Shown here: positions 22,789-33,524 of the stretch, piece after piece
Layout: each line of letters starts with the position of its first letter
How positions within the stretch are numbered: position 1 is the first letter of the stretch
NCBI GenBank assembly: GCA_022478985.1
Contig: JAKSZP010018544.1
Coordinates: 1-64,000 of the forward strand
Reading direction: 5' to 3'
Source of the DNA: Massospora cicadina
Taxonomy: Eukaryota > Entomophthoromycota > Entomophthoromycetes > Entomophthorales > Entomophthoraceae
Length of the DNA: 64,000 nt
Translations under genes and position numbers: made by a program
Notes under the pieces: generated by a model
What the model saw: only the letters and a program-made list of their open reading frames with translations
Database searches by the model: none
What the model was told of the DNA's origin: nothing

Positions 22789-24710
22789 GTTTAAATTTTA
22801 TTTGAGGTATGCTGACCTGGGGACAGACAATATCAAAGCTTGAAGAGCTAGAAAAAGAATGAAAAAGCACCTGAACACAAGATTGACCGCCCAAAAGGAG
22901 AGGTGAAACACAACTGAATGAGAATATAACCAACCAGGTGGGACAGCGACGAAGCACTCAAAATACCATAGTGGAAGGGGAAGGGGGATTATGTGCCCCC
23001 CTCTGCATCAGAATCCATATAAAATGCAAGAGTGCAGGCCCAGGAAGAGTGCAATGGTGTGGGGTGATCAACGATATGGGGAGCGAGTTGGCTGATGGTT
23101 GGCTGGTTGTGAAAATTACCTGCATCAAAAATAACACCAAATTTATTTAAAAAAGTAGTTTTCTGCATGAAGGCAGATGGAAGGAAGCTGGGAAAATAAA
23201 GCTACGTTGGCACAAGTGGTTTTTGTCTTGGCTTGCAAAGCAATAGCAGCTCTCTGGATGGCTGCATTTGATTGTTTGTGTGGGTCTAGGAACCTTTTTG
23301 CTCTGCTGGGATATGGTCAGAGAAAAATGGGAGTAATAATGCCTTTGGCAAGTATTGCTACTGACTCCTTGGTGCTTTACAGATTTTAATGCTATCTGGG
23401 TTTTCAGCTGCAGCAACTGCGATCTGGTGTTCAGGATGAATGCAGAGGCGTTTGGTCAGGGGGCGTAAAAATGTCAAGGAGTCTAAATGGGGTGCTGTAC
23501 CTGAATAAATTCTTTGATTTGAACTTCTGATTCTTCAATAACATTGCATACTTCTATGTTTTTGTGCAATGAAGTCCAGGGATTAAAGTTGAGAGAGAAG
23601 TCAGGGTCAATTATTTGTTGGGATATGGCTGGTTATTGAAGAATAACGTTGAACTAAACTGTTTTCCAAGCCATTTCCTGATTGGCTACAGCATAGGTGG
23701 CACTGGAATGAGGAGGGGGCTGTTTAGCAGTTGCTGGCTCCATAGTGGCAGCAGTCTTTGGAGGGAAGGGGGAAGGATTGTACCCTAAATTGGAAAGGCT
23801 GTGGGGTGTTGGATCAAGTGGGAACCTGATGGAGACAAATCAGGTCCAGAGGAAGCATCTACTCTTTGAGTGGTCTAACTCAAAGTATGATAGGCAAATG
23901 GTCCACCCACCCTCAACGCGGGCCCAGAATGGGTGGTCAGGGGATGAGGGAATGACAGTGCGTGTGGGAATTGCCAAAGCAATATTTTTAAATTTGGGCT
24001 AATCATGGCAATGCCTGAGGCCCTGCAAGATGAGTGGCCCCATTAGGGACCAAAAACTGAAGGATGGGGTTGGAGCTGTTTGCAGCCAAACCTTTCACCA
24101 ACTCCTATTGGAGCACCATGGGGGAAGGTGAGTGGGCATCCTCGCAAATTGAATCACCATAGTGGTATCAGTGGGGAGCTGGGTACGTGTTGTGGGGATA
24201 GGGGTGCCCTGGAAAACCAGGGGGACATTATCTGAAGTGATGGCGTTGGCTTTGCATGTAAAGCTGAGGTCAAAATACCATTTATAAAGGCAGAAATCTA
24301 TAAATCCAGCCAGCAGCATTACCACCTGGGCCAAGTCAATAATAGCTTTTTGTTTGAATGGGAATAATTTCCCATACTTGACCCACAGGCCAAAATGCAT
24401 CTGGGATTAAGGGAGAAACAAGAGGGTTGTGAGGCACTTCCTGGGCACGTGCCAGGTGGATGGTGAGATCCTTGGGCAGAATGAACTGACCCATTGGTTT
24501 AGGGGGACTGGCTAAGCCAGTCTGAGCGCGTTTTCCTGTTGGATGGAAAATGCTAGGTGGGATTTCGCCACTGCCCCACACTGGAGCAGCCAGCAGAGAA
24601 TTCAAGGTCATTGGGGAGCAAACGGGGAGGTTGGCATAGGCTAGCAGGCACTTTTTTACTTTTAATTCAATTAAATTGCTTGAAAATTGCTCATTACTGA
24701 AAGAAAAGTA
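22789..24710 (-). mobile_element. retroposon Y (ORF1-like only, LINE-type tail)
   Basis: TTTCTTCATCACAAAA occurs perfectly on both sides (22773-22788 and 24711-24726), a 16-bp TSD. The minus-strand 3' end has GATATTGTCTGTCCCCAGGT, CAGCATACCTC and AAATAAAATTTAAAC. This matches the tail of LINE A and the SINEs and includes AGGT-CAGCAT-ACCT. The interior is GC-richer than its surroundings and codes in broken frames on the minus strand (24660-23150). No endonuclease or RT is present in the 1.9 kb. It could be a 5'-complete, ORF1-only derivative (a 'half-LINE') or an internally deleted LINE. Confidence 0.75.
23150..24700 (-). pseudogene. ORF1-like coding remnant of retroposon Y
   Basis: The first segment (about 24660-24340) contains MGQFILPKDLTIHLARAQEV and ends FWPVGQVWEI. 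A frameshift near 24400-24340 leads into KQKAIIDLAQVVMLLAGFID and PLVFQGTPIPTTRTQLP. Further frameshifts lead to VEGGWTICLSYFELDHSKSR near 23910. The frame order is continuous with shifts only, so a single protein of over 400 residues is likely to have existed. I assign it to ORF1 by its place upstream of a LINE-type tail. I do not recognise a named domain. Confidence 0.45.
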
Positions 24711-24726
24711 TTTCTTCATCACAAAA

Positions 24727-25924
24727 ACCAAGCTATTTATATGAAATTACTTACCTTAACTTTGTTCACAATAACAGTCCTTACCAGAAACATAAACTTT
24801 CATTTTAAAATCCTTAATTACTTTATTTCATAATTTAAGCCAACTCTTTACAGCTCCTTTATATTCTGGATCATCATAACATTAAACTTTGTAACTTAAC
24901 AGAATTTTCACAAGTGCAACAGAGTGACAATCGCCTTTTTTGAACTTCTTTGATCAAACCTTTTTTAAAAATTTTAGATGCAGCTGTTAATACGCAAGGA
25001 TATGAAGTATAAAAAATAAGTTCACTAAGACCAAATTTGCAGAAACGGTGTCAAAAAATTCAATAGACCATAGGTATAATTATAAATATATGGTATTACT
25101 ATCAAATAGAGCTGTGACGTCAGTTCCAATGAGCCACTGTCACCTGCTTCATGAGGATGTGGCTAGTAAAATGATCAGCGCTTAAGTTACTGCTTGACAT
25201 AGAAAAGAACAATTATAATCCATTAACCAATGTCTCATTTATTTATAAGTTTATGTTGCTAATAAAAAGAGTTTTATATGGAAATATTAAAATAGGAACA
25301 TATGAAGGCAACAAATCTTTAAATTATAAAAACTATGAAGTATAAATACTTGTTGATTTCATTTAGTTATAAAAAATAAATTCAAGGATGCTAAGAACCG
25401 CTTTTGACAAATGTAAAATAAATTTATACAAAAATTAGGAGTGCCATTGTTGCCCTACATAAGACAGACAGTAATTTATATATTGCAAATACAATTACCA
25501 AGATATCAGTTACACAAAACAAACAACCTGATTTGAACTCAGAAAAAGAGTTCTTGGCTAATATATGCATTAGGTTATCTTTTAAAATAATTAGGCTTCA
25601 TAGAAGAATAGCTAAATTCTTATAGGAAATACTTAAATAAACTATTGAAAAAATTTAATTATTAAATAAATTATTGGTGGAAAATTTTATTTAGAAAAGA
25701 CAAGATGGAATAAACTCCTGTGAGGCTTTTTAAAACATACTATAGCGAAGGACAGCTTTTCTACAAGTGACAATTTAATATTTGAAAAATTCAATTCCCT
25801 CAAGAATTATTATCCTTGCTTACTATGAAGTCCATGCATTTGGCAAAGCCTGCATGTAAGCCTACTAGTAACAAAAGGCCTCATTCACGTCCTACCCATT
25901 CTCCTAACCTTTTTTCTCTCACAA
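24727..25924. other. AT-rich DNA without recognisable features
   Basis: Only short chance frames are present. No terminal repeats, tRNA-like boxes or coding motifs were seen. Confidence 0.5.
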
Positions 25925-26012
25925 AACCAGAGGTGCACTAATTGAACCCAAGGTTATGCAGCCCATAAAGGGACAAATATCAGCGCATTGTCAAGCTTCC
26001 TCCTGTTGGGGG
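25925..26012 (-). other. tRNA-like sequence, possible SINE head (S5)
   Basis: The minus strand has AGCTTGACAATGCGCTGAT, resembling a D-arm, then 45 bases later TTGGGTTCAATTAGTGCACC, resembling a T-arm and acceptor end (B-box-like GGGTTCAATTAG at 25938-25949). The acceptor stem does not pair well. No TSD was resolved. Confidence 0.4.
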
Positions 26013-26056
26013 CCTAAGGTAGGGCATAACAAAACTACTGGTCTTTAAAGCTTTTT

Positions 26057-26078
26057 TTTTTAGTACTAGATGGTCTCA
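26057..26078 (-). mobile_element. 22-bp LINE D-type 3'-end insertion with TSD
   Basis: TTTTTAGTACTAGATGGTCTCA (minus-strand tail AGTACTAAAAA) is flanked on both sides by TCTTTAAAGCTTTTT (26042-26056 and 26079-26093). It equals the terminal 22 bp of LINE D (61112-61133) except for one base. The simplest reading is an extreme 5' truncation during LINE insertion. Confidence 0.75.
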
Positions 26079-26551
26079 TCTTTAAAGCTTTTTAATTATG
26101 AAATGCTATGGTTGTAACAAACCACATGTGAGCGTACACCTGATTCATTCTGCGCAAAAAGAGATAGATAAAATGAAAATTATACAAAGGAAATCTCAAA
26201 GCATATAGATAAAAACTTGCAATATAAAAAAAATTCAAAAACTAAGAAATCATTTTGTAATGCTGAGGACATAGAAACTGCTTTTGAGTGTAAAATTCAC
26301 GCCATAAAACTTTGGGACTCAGACATGCCTTTTAAAATTTAGCTTTTGATTCATACATTATTTATGTACAACATCACATCCTATCTAGCCAAAAATCTTT
26401 GCTTATCAGGTTTTATATGGCATGATTTACTGGTTTTCTAAATGCTTGTTATATACAGTATGGCAAGTGAACTTTGGGTTTTTAAGACTAAGTGTTGAAA
26501 TCGCACTTGGGCATTATAATATAGTGAACAGGTTAATATGCACCCAAAACA

Positions 26552-27205
26552 GATACTATTTTTGACAGCAATCTGGGTAAAAACTTAACTAAAGGAAGTT
26601 TTAGTTTCAGAAAAGGGTTTTCAAAATAACAATAAAGGAGTACACTGTAGTAAATAACACTGCCAATTGCTCTGAGGCTTGCTATACTAAATATTAACAG
26701 TAGTATAAAAACTAGCTATTTGGGAATAAAGTCCTCCTTACAGATGGCAAACTCACTTATATATGCTCTCTCTACAAGATTTCTCATTGGTGCATTTCTC
26801 TGTTAATAATTAGAACTTAAGAGTGTCAAACGACATGTGCAATACACAAATTAGGCAATAACATGACTGAATAGGGCTTGAGGCATTCCCATATTAAATT
26901 AATACGCTAGTTGTAATTGAAATGCCAGATGGAAAACTAAAATAGGGAGCCTAATACCAATCTATGCTGGCGCTAGGATAATATAGACTATGAAATTAAC
27001 TAAAGTAGTAGCGGAAATTGCACTGGTGGGGTTTAGGATTCAATCAATCATTCTAATTATTTATAACTAATGGTGCGAGGTGAAACAGAGTCATAGGCTG
27101 TATACTGGAGTGCTATTAATTGAATGAATCCTATATTAAATATTAGTTAAAAAAATTATATAATATATATTGGATAATAGGATGGTTTATTAGCTAATTG
27201 CAACT
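26552..27205 (-). repeat. 3' LTR of element B
   Basis: Partner of 46369-47028. On the minus strand it is preceded by AAATGGGTGGATA, a plausible but imperfect polypurine tract. The terminal TG has been lost. Confidence 0.7.
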
Positions 27206-27209
27206 TATC

Positions 27210-28409
27210 CACCCATTTGACTAAATATCAAGTAGCAAAATGTGTGGGGTCTATTAAGCTATTAAGAGATCATAGCCTTAAGGCCAGAGTGAGTGTAATA
27301 CTTCTTATGGAACATTACATGCACTCAATTGATAAGGTAGCTCATATTGGGATCCTTCAGAGTTCAGCATCTGTAGATGTCATCTCTATGATCTTGAGTG
27401 GAATATATAAATTTTCTTTAATTTGCTAAACCTTCAAAGCCATGTCATCATAATATTAAACCAATTTCCCTATGCAAAAGTAGGTAACGTCTATCAGCCT
27501 TTTTTATCATGTGCTCTATCCCTGATTTTCAAAACCAGCGCATTAAGGTAGACATAATTTTTTATAGATTAATTAGGGTCCAAGTGAGCTTCTTGAGATA
27601 TATTCTAGAACCCATGTTTATTTTTTACCATGAACATAAAAGCAGGAGTAATGCGGGATGCTTCTCATAAAGCAGTGCAAATGGGGAGTGCACTGTGGCC
27701 AAGTGGAATGCAATGTTGTATGCAAAATTGCCAGAAGGAAGAAAAAGCTTCAGGATGGAAGATTTACTTGTAACCATTTTTACATAGATTTCTAACAAGA
27801 GTACTGTTCTCTTGTTTAATAGTGCCATTGGTCTAAGGGTGATAGGGTGTAAAAATACACCTCTTAACCCCATTAAATCACAAGATAATTGATCATCTGG
27901 GAAGTGATATTAGTCCCGTTCTCCATCAAAAAAACTGGGGCATACATGCAAATAATTAATATTTTTAATAAAAACTTATCATTTGTTGTACCCCTAAGTT
28001 TCTGACCGCTTTGTCTCCAACCACTTGGTGAGGTGATTGATGGCTAACATCATATATTTAAACTGAGAAGAAGTATTGACCAAGGGCCTTAAAACGTTAA
28101 TTAAGATGGTGTTCCAAGCAATGTTAATTTAACCATTTGATAGGAAGTAATCTTTTGGTAAAGTGCTTTAGCTTAGCATCCTTGACAGCAGCTGAGAGTC
28201 TCATTGATATCAAATTACATGGAATCCAGTAAAAATGATATTGTAATAGTTCAAGCGTTTTCTTGAATTGACTGTGCCCCATTGCCTAATGGGTGGAATA
28301 ATTAAGTCCATCCTCTTGGTAGGTTTAAGAAACAAAAAGGGTTGTTTGTTAAGAATCTTATACAGTTAGTTATTATTCATAAAAGTATCTACATCATTTT
28401 GTCTATTGC
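27210..28409 (-). pseudogene. integrase core and C-terminal part of element B (decayed)
   Basis: The minus strand at 27750-27640 reads NFAYNIAFHLATVHSPFALL, followed by YEKHP. This is the well-conserved block at the end of Ty3 integrase cores. Upstream the HPITLRPMALLNKR segment sits where the catalytic Glu region should be and lacks a clear Glu. The zinc-binding half of the same gene is at 40242-40452, beyond LINE A. Confidence 0.7.
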
Positions 28410-28425
28410 GCGTTGAACCTTTTCA
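28410..28425. repeat. TSD of LINE A, left copy
   Basis: GCGTTGAACCTTTTCA matches GCGTTAACCTTTTCA at 40227-40241 except for one inserted base. Together they bracket LINE A and mark where element B's integrase was cut. Confidence 0.7.
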
Positions 28426-28530
28426 AATTTTTACTTTTTAAAATTTTATTTTGGAGAAGGCCAACTATGAGATGGACACAACTGATATGTAAACTAAGAG
28501 AACTGATATAAACAAGAGCACCCCAGAGAA
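28426..28530 (-). repeat. 3' end of LINE A, shared with SINE tails
   Basis: The plus strand reads TTTTATTTTGGAGAAGGCCA then ACTATGAGATGGACACAACTGATAT. SINE S6 has TTTTATTTGAGGTGGGCCAA then CCTGGAGATGATATC in the same order. The small hairpin is weaker here than in the SINEs. Confidence 0.65.
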
Positions 28531-31500
28531 GCTAACAATGACTCCTGTTGCCAGCGGGAAAGCCAAATAAAGGAAGGGGTGATTGTGAGTAGAGGCTTGA
28601 GCCACTATTGAGCACATATGAAGGAAAGGGTCTGAAGTGTTGAACCAAACTGAAAACCAGGATGAGACCAACTGACGTTGATGGGATGGTATGTACCCAA
28701 ACAATCATGCTTGAAAGTGGTCCATGAGGTGTGACTGAAATTGGCGTACAGCTTTCTGGAGGGTGGGAGTAGAGCCTGAAATGACATCCAATACAACCGT
28801 TGGATAGTCCACATTGCAATTTATACCATTGTGGCTCAGAGGGAAGGCTATACATGAGAATATAAGGACAAGGCGAACATGTCCTTTGATAGGCTGAAGG
28901 GCTGTGTTTGACCCTGGAAAAAGAGACGCTGAACCGCATGCCAGATCGCTTCTAATGGAGGGCACTCTTCCAGGCAGTGGACCAAAGTTCCATATTGGTC
29001 ACACAACACACGAGGAATGTGATGCGTTGGATTGCTCAGCAGTATGGTATACCCATTTTAAGCAGCACCAAATATGGGAATGAACATGCGGCTGAAGAAT
29101 AGGGTAATGGGCTTACTTCCAGATGACCCTCTGGGCTTCTAGGAAATAGGGATGTCCAACATGTCCATATAATCCGCCCCGCCATGGTAGGGGACCTCCT
29201 CAGTATCAAACTGTTCAGAACGGCTTGGCCTTGTACTTCCTGTGTGAAGCGGGGAGTAGGGCGACCCTCTTGGCGGTGTGCCCAATGATGCAAATTCTCC
29301 ACTCAGCACTCCACATGGAGAGGAGAATTCCTTTTTAAGTGGGGCGACGTTCCATGTGGGCCCGCAGCCAAGGGATGTGAGGCAAAATATTTTAACAGAT
29401 AATGTGGTGTTAGGATTGCTGAGACCCAGGGCGTGGGATATATTGGATCTGGCCACGTGTGACCGTGCTAGTCTTGGAGTGCGGGGTTGGTTACTGCAGC
29501 GATCCAAGTGCCAAGCATTTTGGCGGCATGGGCTTCAAAGTTGAGCAGGCTCATAACTCACACTATGGCGAGGGCCAAACAAGACATCCAAGTGCACTGG
29601 CGGTGGGCGGCCTAACCAAAGCGACCCTTCCAGGAGGGCATAAAACGAGGTGAAGAAATATGGGAAAAAAGCGATACCATGGGCCACAAACAAAACTTTA
29701 GATAGGAGCATAAAGTTGGCCATCACAACTATGCCTGTAAATAAAGTTTGGTGGTCTTTGAGGGAGGCGATGCGTTTTGTAACATTGTCCAGTATATGGT
29801 GCTCCATCACCAACGAAGCGTACCCTCCTGCCCTCAGACACACACCCAAATAACATACTGGACCAGCAGTGGGTTTTTGCACTAAAGAGAGCACAAGAGG
29901 GGAAGTTTGGGGTGGGCGGGGCAAGCAGACCCATGAGCTAGCTACTGAAGCAGGTAGTAAATGAGGTGCTGGTGTCAGGTGGGTTTGGAAACGCCCAAGG
30001 ATAATGATTTCAGTTTTGGAGGCGTTGAGCGCAGCGTTACTTACCCTGGAGTAAACTTAATAGTAGCCTCAAGTGCGCGTGCATCTTGGTTGTTTAACCT
30101 CAGCCACACAATCATCAGCAAACGCCAACATATTGACTGGAGCTTGCCTTACACATGGACATCAGTGAGATGGGCATTCACGTTGCGCAAAAGTGGGTAA
30201 AGACTGAAGTTATATAATAGTGGGCTCAAAAGGTCCCATTGGTGGAGTCCCCTTTGAGGGTGAACTACATCAGTGAGGAAGCCAGGGCCGCGCACAGCCA
30301 TTGTGGCGTATTCTGTAAGCAACATCACCCAATTAATGAATCAATGGGAAAGGTGGAACTTGTGGAGGCAGGCTTTGAGGTAGTCCCATTTGACTCTATC
30401 ATAAGCCTTCTGCTGGTCTAAAAAACTAGTGCCTTAGTAGCCGTGGATTTGCATATGTTAGCCACAGTGTGTATGTTGTCCCATATATATCGCTTGGATT
30501 AAAACCAAATTGTTCAGAGGAATTGAGGTTAGAGGCCACTTCCCATAGGCGGTTGGCCATGATTTAGGTAAATAGTATAGTATCTGTGAAAGTAAGTGAT
30601 ATGGGGCGCCAGTTGGCCAAGTCTAGCTTATCCCCTTTTTAATACAGTGTTATTGTGAAAGACTCTTGGTCCCCAGGAAGGAGGCGCATTTCTAGAAAAC
30701 ACAGATTTATTGAGGCAAGCAGAAAAGGGGAGAAATAATTAAAATATTTCTTGTAAAACTCATAAGGAATCCCGTCTGGACCTGAGCATCTCCTGTATTG
30801 TGCACTGCAGACGGTGTGCCAGAGTTCATCATGAGAAACTAAATCATCAACTCTGGATAATGGGAAAAAGTGCGGATATGTGCACTTTTGAGAAAAACAG
30901 CAACTTTGGCTAGTTTGACTGGATCAGAGCAATATAAACTTGGAGTAATAGCTCTCTGAACCTTGATTTCCACTTTTTCTGGAGTATCTGCAATGGAGTG
31001 GTCCAGTTGCATCATCCGTGTGCAGGCCAAACTCTGTTGCAGCGTGAAGAATTTTCAGAAAAAGTAGGTGAAGCACATGTCACCTGCCATATTTTTCGCT
31101 TTGTATTGTACACAAACACAATTTTTGTGTTCCTTACCAGTGCATTGAGGCGAGCGGACACCTCTGCACACTTGCAACCCCAAGCCGAGCTGTAGCCTGC
31201 AGCAAGGACATCAAATTCCAGGTGGTCCACTTCTGCAATTGTGCACAAAATGACCACTGAGGCATCCCAAGGTTGATGCGATGAGATGTAGCATGCCTGG
31301 TGGATGGTGATCTCTTTGAAATTTGACCAAGTCAAAGTGGGTCTGCACAGAAAAGTTTGGTGAACTCCAGTGCTGAGGTTTTAGTGTCCACCCATGAGGA
31401 AATCTGGGTGATGTGATATTGGCTGGGTGAAGTTTGCATTACTTCAGCAACTGTGCCACTGGGTGCGACAAAGAGAAGGAAATAACACCAACTTGTGGTT

Positions 31501-32200
31501 GGAGAAATTTATTTTCATTGTCAAAAAGTGTGCAACCTAAAACCAAAGTTTCAACTGGGCAAGAATAAGGTCAATGTGGGACACCAAGCTCAGCTGACTG
31601 TTGTGCACATGGAGACGAGGCATGTTGAGGAGCAGCGGTGCATGTTTAGGTAGGGTATCAAACAGTCCAAAAGTGGCTTTTAGAATTTGAAGTTCTACAT
31701 GCCCCTGCGGGGGGGGCAGGCGCCTAAGGTCAGCAGTCAGTGGCTGGGTTGGCCCAGCAGTCCATATTGCCCACCACAAACAAGTCAGGGGAAAGCGGGA
31801 GGGAATTAATGGCTGAGAAGAATTCCTGGCGGGCCTGCACACAGGCTGATTCATAAAGATTAACGATACTGTGCACTTCATCATCCCACAAAAAGGACAC
31901 AACAAGCACACGGTCATTGAGGTATTGATTTTTAGAAATAATTTTAAAGTTATGGGTTGCACATATAAGCACCCCAAAGTGCGGTGACCAAAAGGAAAGA
32001 GAGAGGGAGGAGCATAGTTGCCCATGTGTCCTCAGCACCATATGGGTAGTGGGTTTTCTGAATGGCAAGGATGTTCACAGATAAATTAATTTTTAAAAAA
32101 CTCAGTTTCCTAGCCCAGGATGGTGAGGCCTTGAGTCTAAAGATGTTCAAAACCTATTGTGAAGGCTCCCCCAATGCACCTTAGGTGTGACGGGAAGGGC
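28530..32200 (-). pseudogene. LINE A ORF2: endonuclease, reverse transcriptase, zinc region (decayed)
   Basis: ORF2 nicks the target and copies the RNA there. The endonuclease begins near 32150 with NILAIQKTHYPYGAEDTW (QETH-like). It continues SIVNLYESACVQARQEFF and ends near 31745 with LFVVGNMDCWANPATD, where the usual GDFN reads GNMD. The RT shows SGPDGIPYEFYKKYF near 30780, KGDKLDLANWRPISL near 30620, QRGLHQWDLLSPLLYNFSL near 30235, and the catalytic LAFADDCVAEV at about 30128-30100. Near 29003-28950 CDQYGTLVHCLEEC keeps three of four expected zinc ligands (second Cys is Tyr). Several frameshifts and stops break the frame. Neighbours are ORF1 upstream and the 3' tail downstream. Confidence 0.85.
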
Positions 32201-32517
32201 CCCCTAGGCCTTCCATTGCTGCTCTCTCAGCAGCAGTAATTGTAAACCGCGTTTTGTGCACTTTTTGATCTGTATATGTGGTCTTAAGGGACTTTGTCAC
32301 GTTGTAAGCAGATGTGACTTTGGTGACCTTTTTCACTTTGGTTCAATTTTTAGTATGCTGTGCTCCTGCAGTGCATTATTGTAGGGCAACGAAAATTTGG
32401 GAGGGAAATGGGTGTTAGAATTAGTTTTAATCAAGGCTTGGTAACGTTGCTCAGGTATATCTGACTCACCCATTGGGTCATTAGGTTGTTCAGCCCTTCT
32501 GATTGGTGGATAGGTTT

Positions 32518-32898
32518 TCAAGCTGCTTCCACAGCAATTGACTCAATGTCATTTTGGGTCTGGGCAAGCGGGATCACTGATGCAGCTGTGGCCGCTGCAC
32601 TGCGGGACTGCTTGGCCTTCTTACACTCCTGCAGGGACACAGGTTTGACTTGAATGTAACACCCTTGAACGCCCCATGGGAAGGTGGTGTCAGTGTCTAT
32701 GGCTGGTTCATAATGGGTGTCTGCAATGCTCATTGTTTCAGGTATAATTTCATTTTAGTGAGATGCCCTCCTTGGCTGGGCAGGTGTGGGCCTTGTGGCC
32801 AAAAGCACAATAAAAGAGCAGATAGGGGGCGCGCTATCCATGGTGACACAGAATGGACAGGATTATGCCCATAAATGCACATAAATGCTCTTTGGGGG
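32518..32898 (-). pseudogene. LINE A ORF1, C-terminal part with CCHC relic
   Basis: Near 32865-32770 the minus strand reads LFGHKAHTCPAKEG preceded by a Cys, the second half of a CCHC zinc knuckle (the second Cys is replaced). A 71-codon frame starting MSIADTHYEPAID (32733) follows. The frame is cut at 32898 by element C and its upstream half lies at 39480-40200. Confidence 0.6.
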
Positions 32899-33468
32899 TG
32901 TCGCGATTTTGATATGACTGGACATTAATATTGGGACAGCCAGGCGGGATCCGCCAAACATAGTATCAGTTACAAATATTTGGGTGCCTTGAAATGAGGC
33001 GATATTGGGATATAACGGGTCTTTATTGGATGTAATGAGTTTATTGGATCGCCTCTATATAAGGCAATAAGGTGATAAGGCGATGTTGTTATTTTATGAA
33101 TACAAGGTAAATTGCTTACAAATAGGGAGACAGAGGATTAAGAATAACAAGCCAAATTTGAGGAGAATCAGTGGAATAGAATAACCCAAGCAATGTGAAA
33201 TAGTATCGCCTGAAGCTGATGTATATAAGCAAAATGGGCGATTGAGTGAGGTAGGTTTTTAAGTGCAGATGAGCGGGACAGCGAAAAATAGCTGTATTTA
33301 TAAAAATAAATAAAAGAACCTGCTGGGGCAATCACTCCTATTTTTAAGTATATTTTCAAGTGCATCCAAAGGACTGATGATCCCCACATCATCTGTCCGT
33401 TGCTCAGAGGGCTTGACCTATGTGAATAGCCCGACGGATCCTAGCAATACTATCCAAAATTTTTAACA
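32899..33468 (+). repeat. 5' LTR of element C
   Basis: It starts TGTCGCGATTTTGATATGAC and ends TTTTTAACA. CTCTATATAAGGC (33052-33064) is a likely TATA box, conserved in the 3' LTR. The LTR would supply the promoter and polyadenylation signals. Confidence 0.92.
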
Positions 33469-33469
33469 G

Positions 33470-33488
33470 TGGTGCTCACTACAGGGGG
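33470..33488 (+). promoter_or_regulatory. primer-binding site of element C
   Basis: TGGTGCTCACTACAGGGGG begins one base after the LTR. Its reverse complement would be a tRNA 3' end AGTGAGCACCA. Elements A and F carry close relatives of this site. Confidence 0.75.
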
Positions 33489-33524
33489 CCCATTGATCAA
33501 CCACCCAACACTCCGGAACTCCAG

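Noticed and set aside
32050..32900. GC-rich frames between LINE A ORF1 and element C as a separate gene
   Set aside because: They read as ORF1 C-terminus and the ORF1-ORF2 junction of LINE A on the minus strand.
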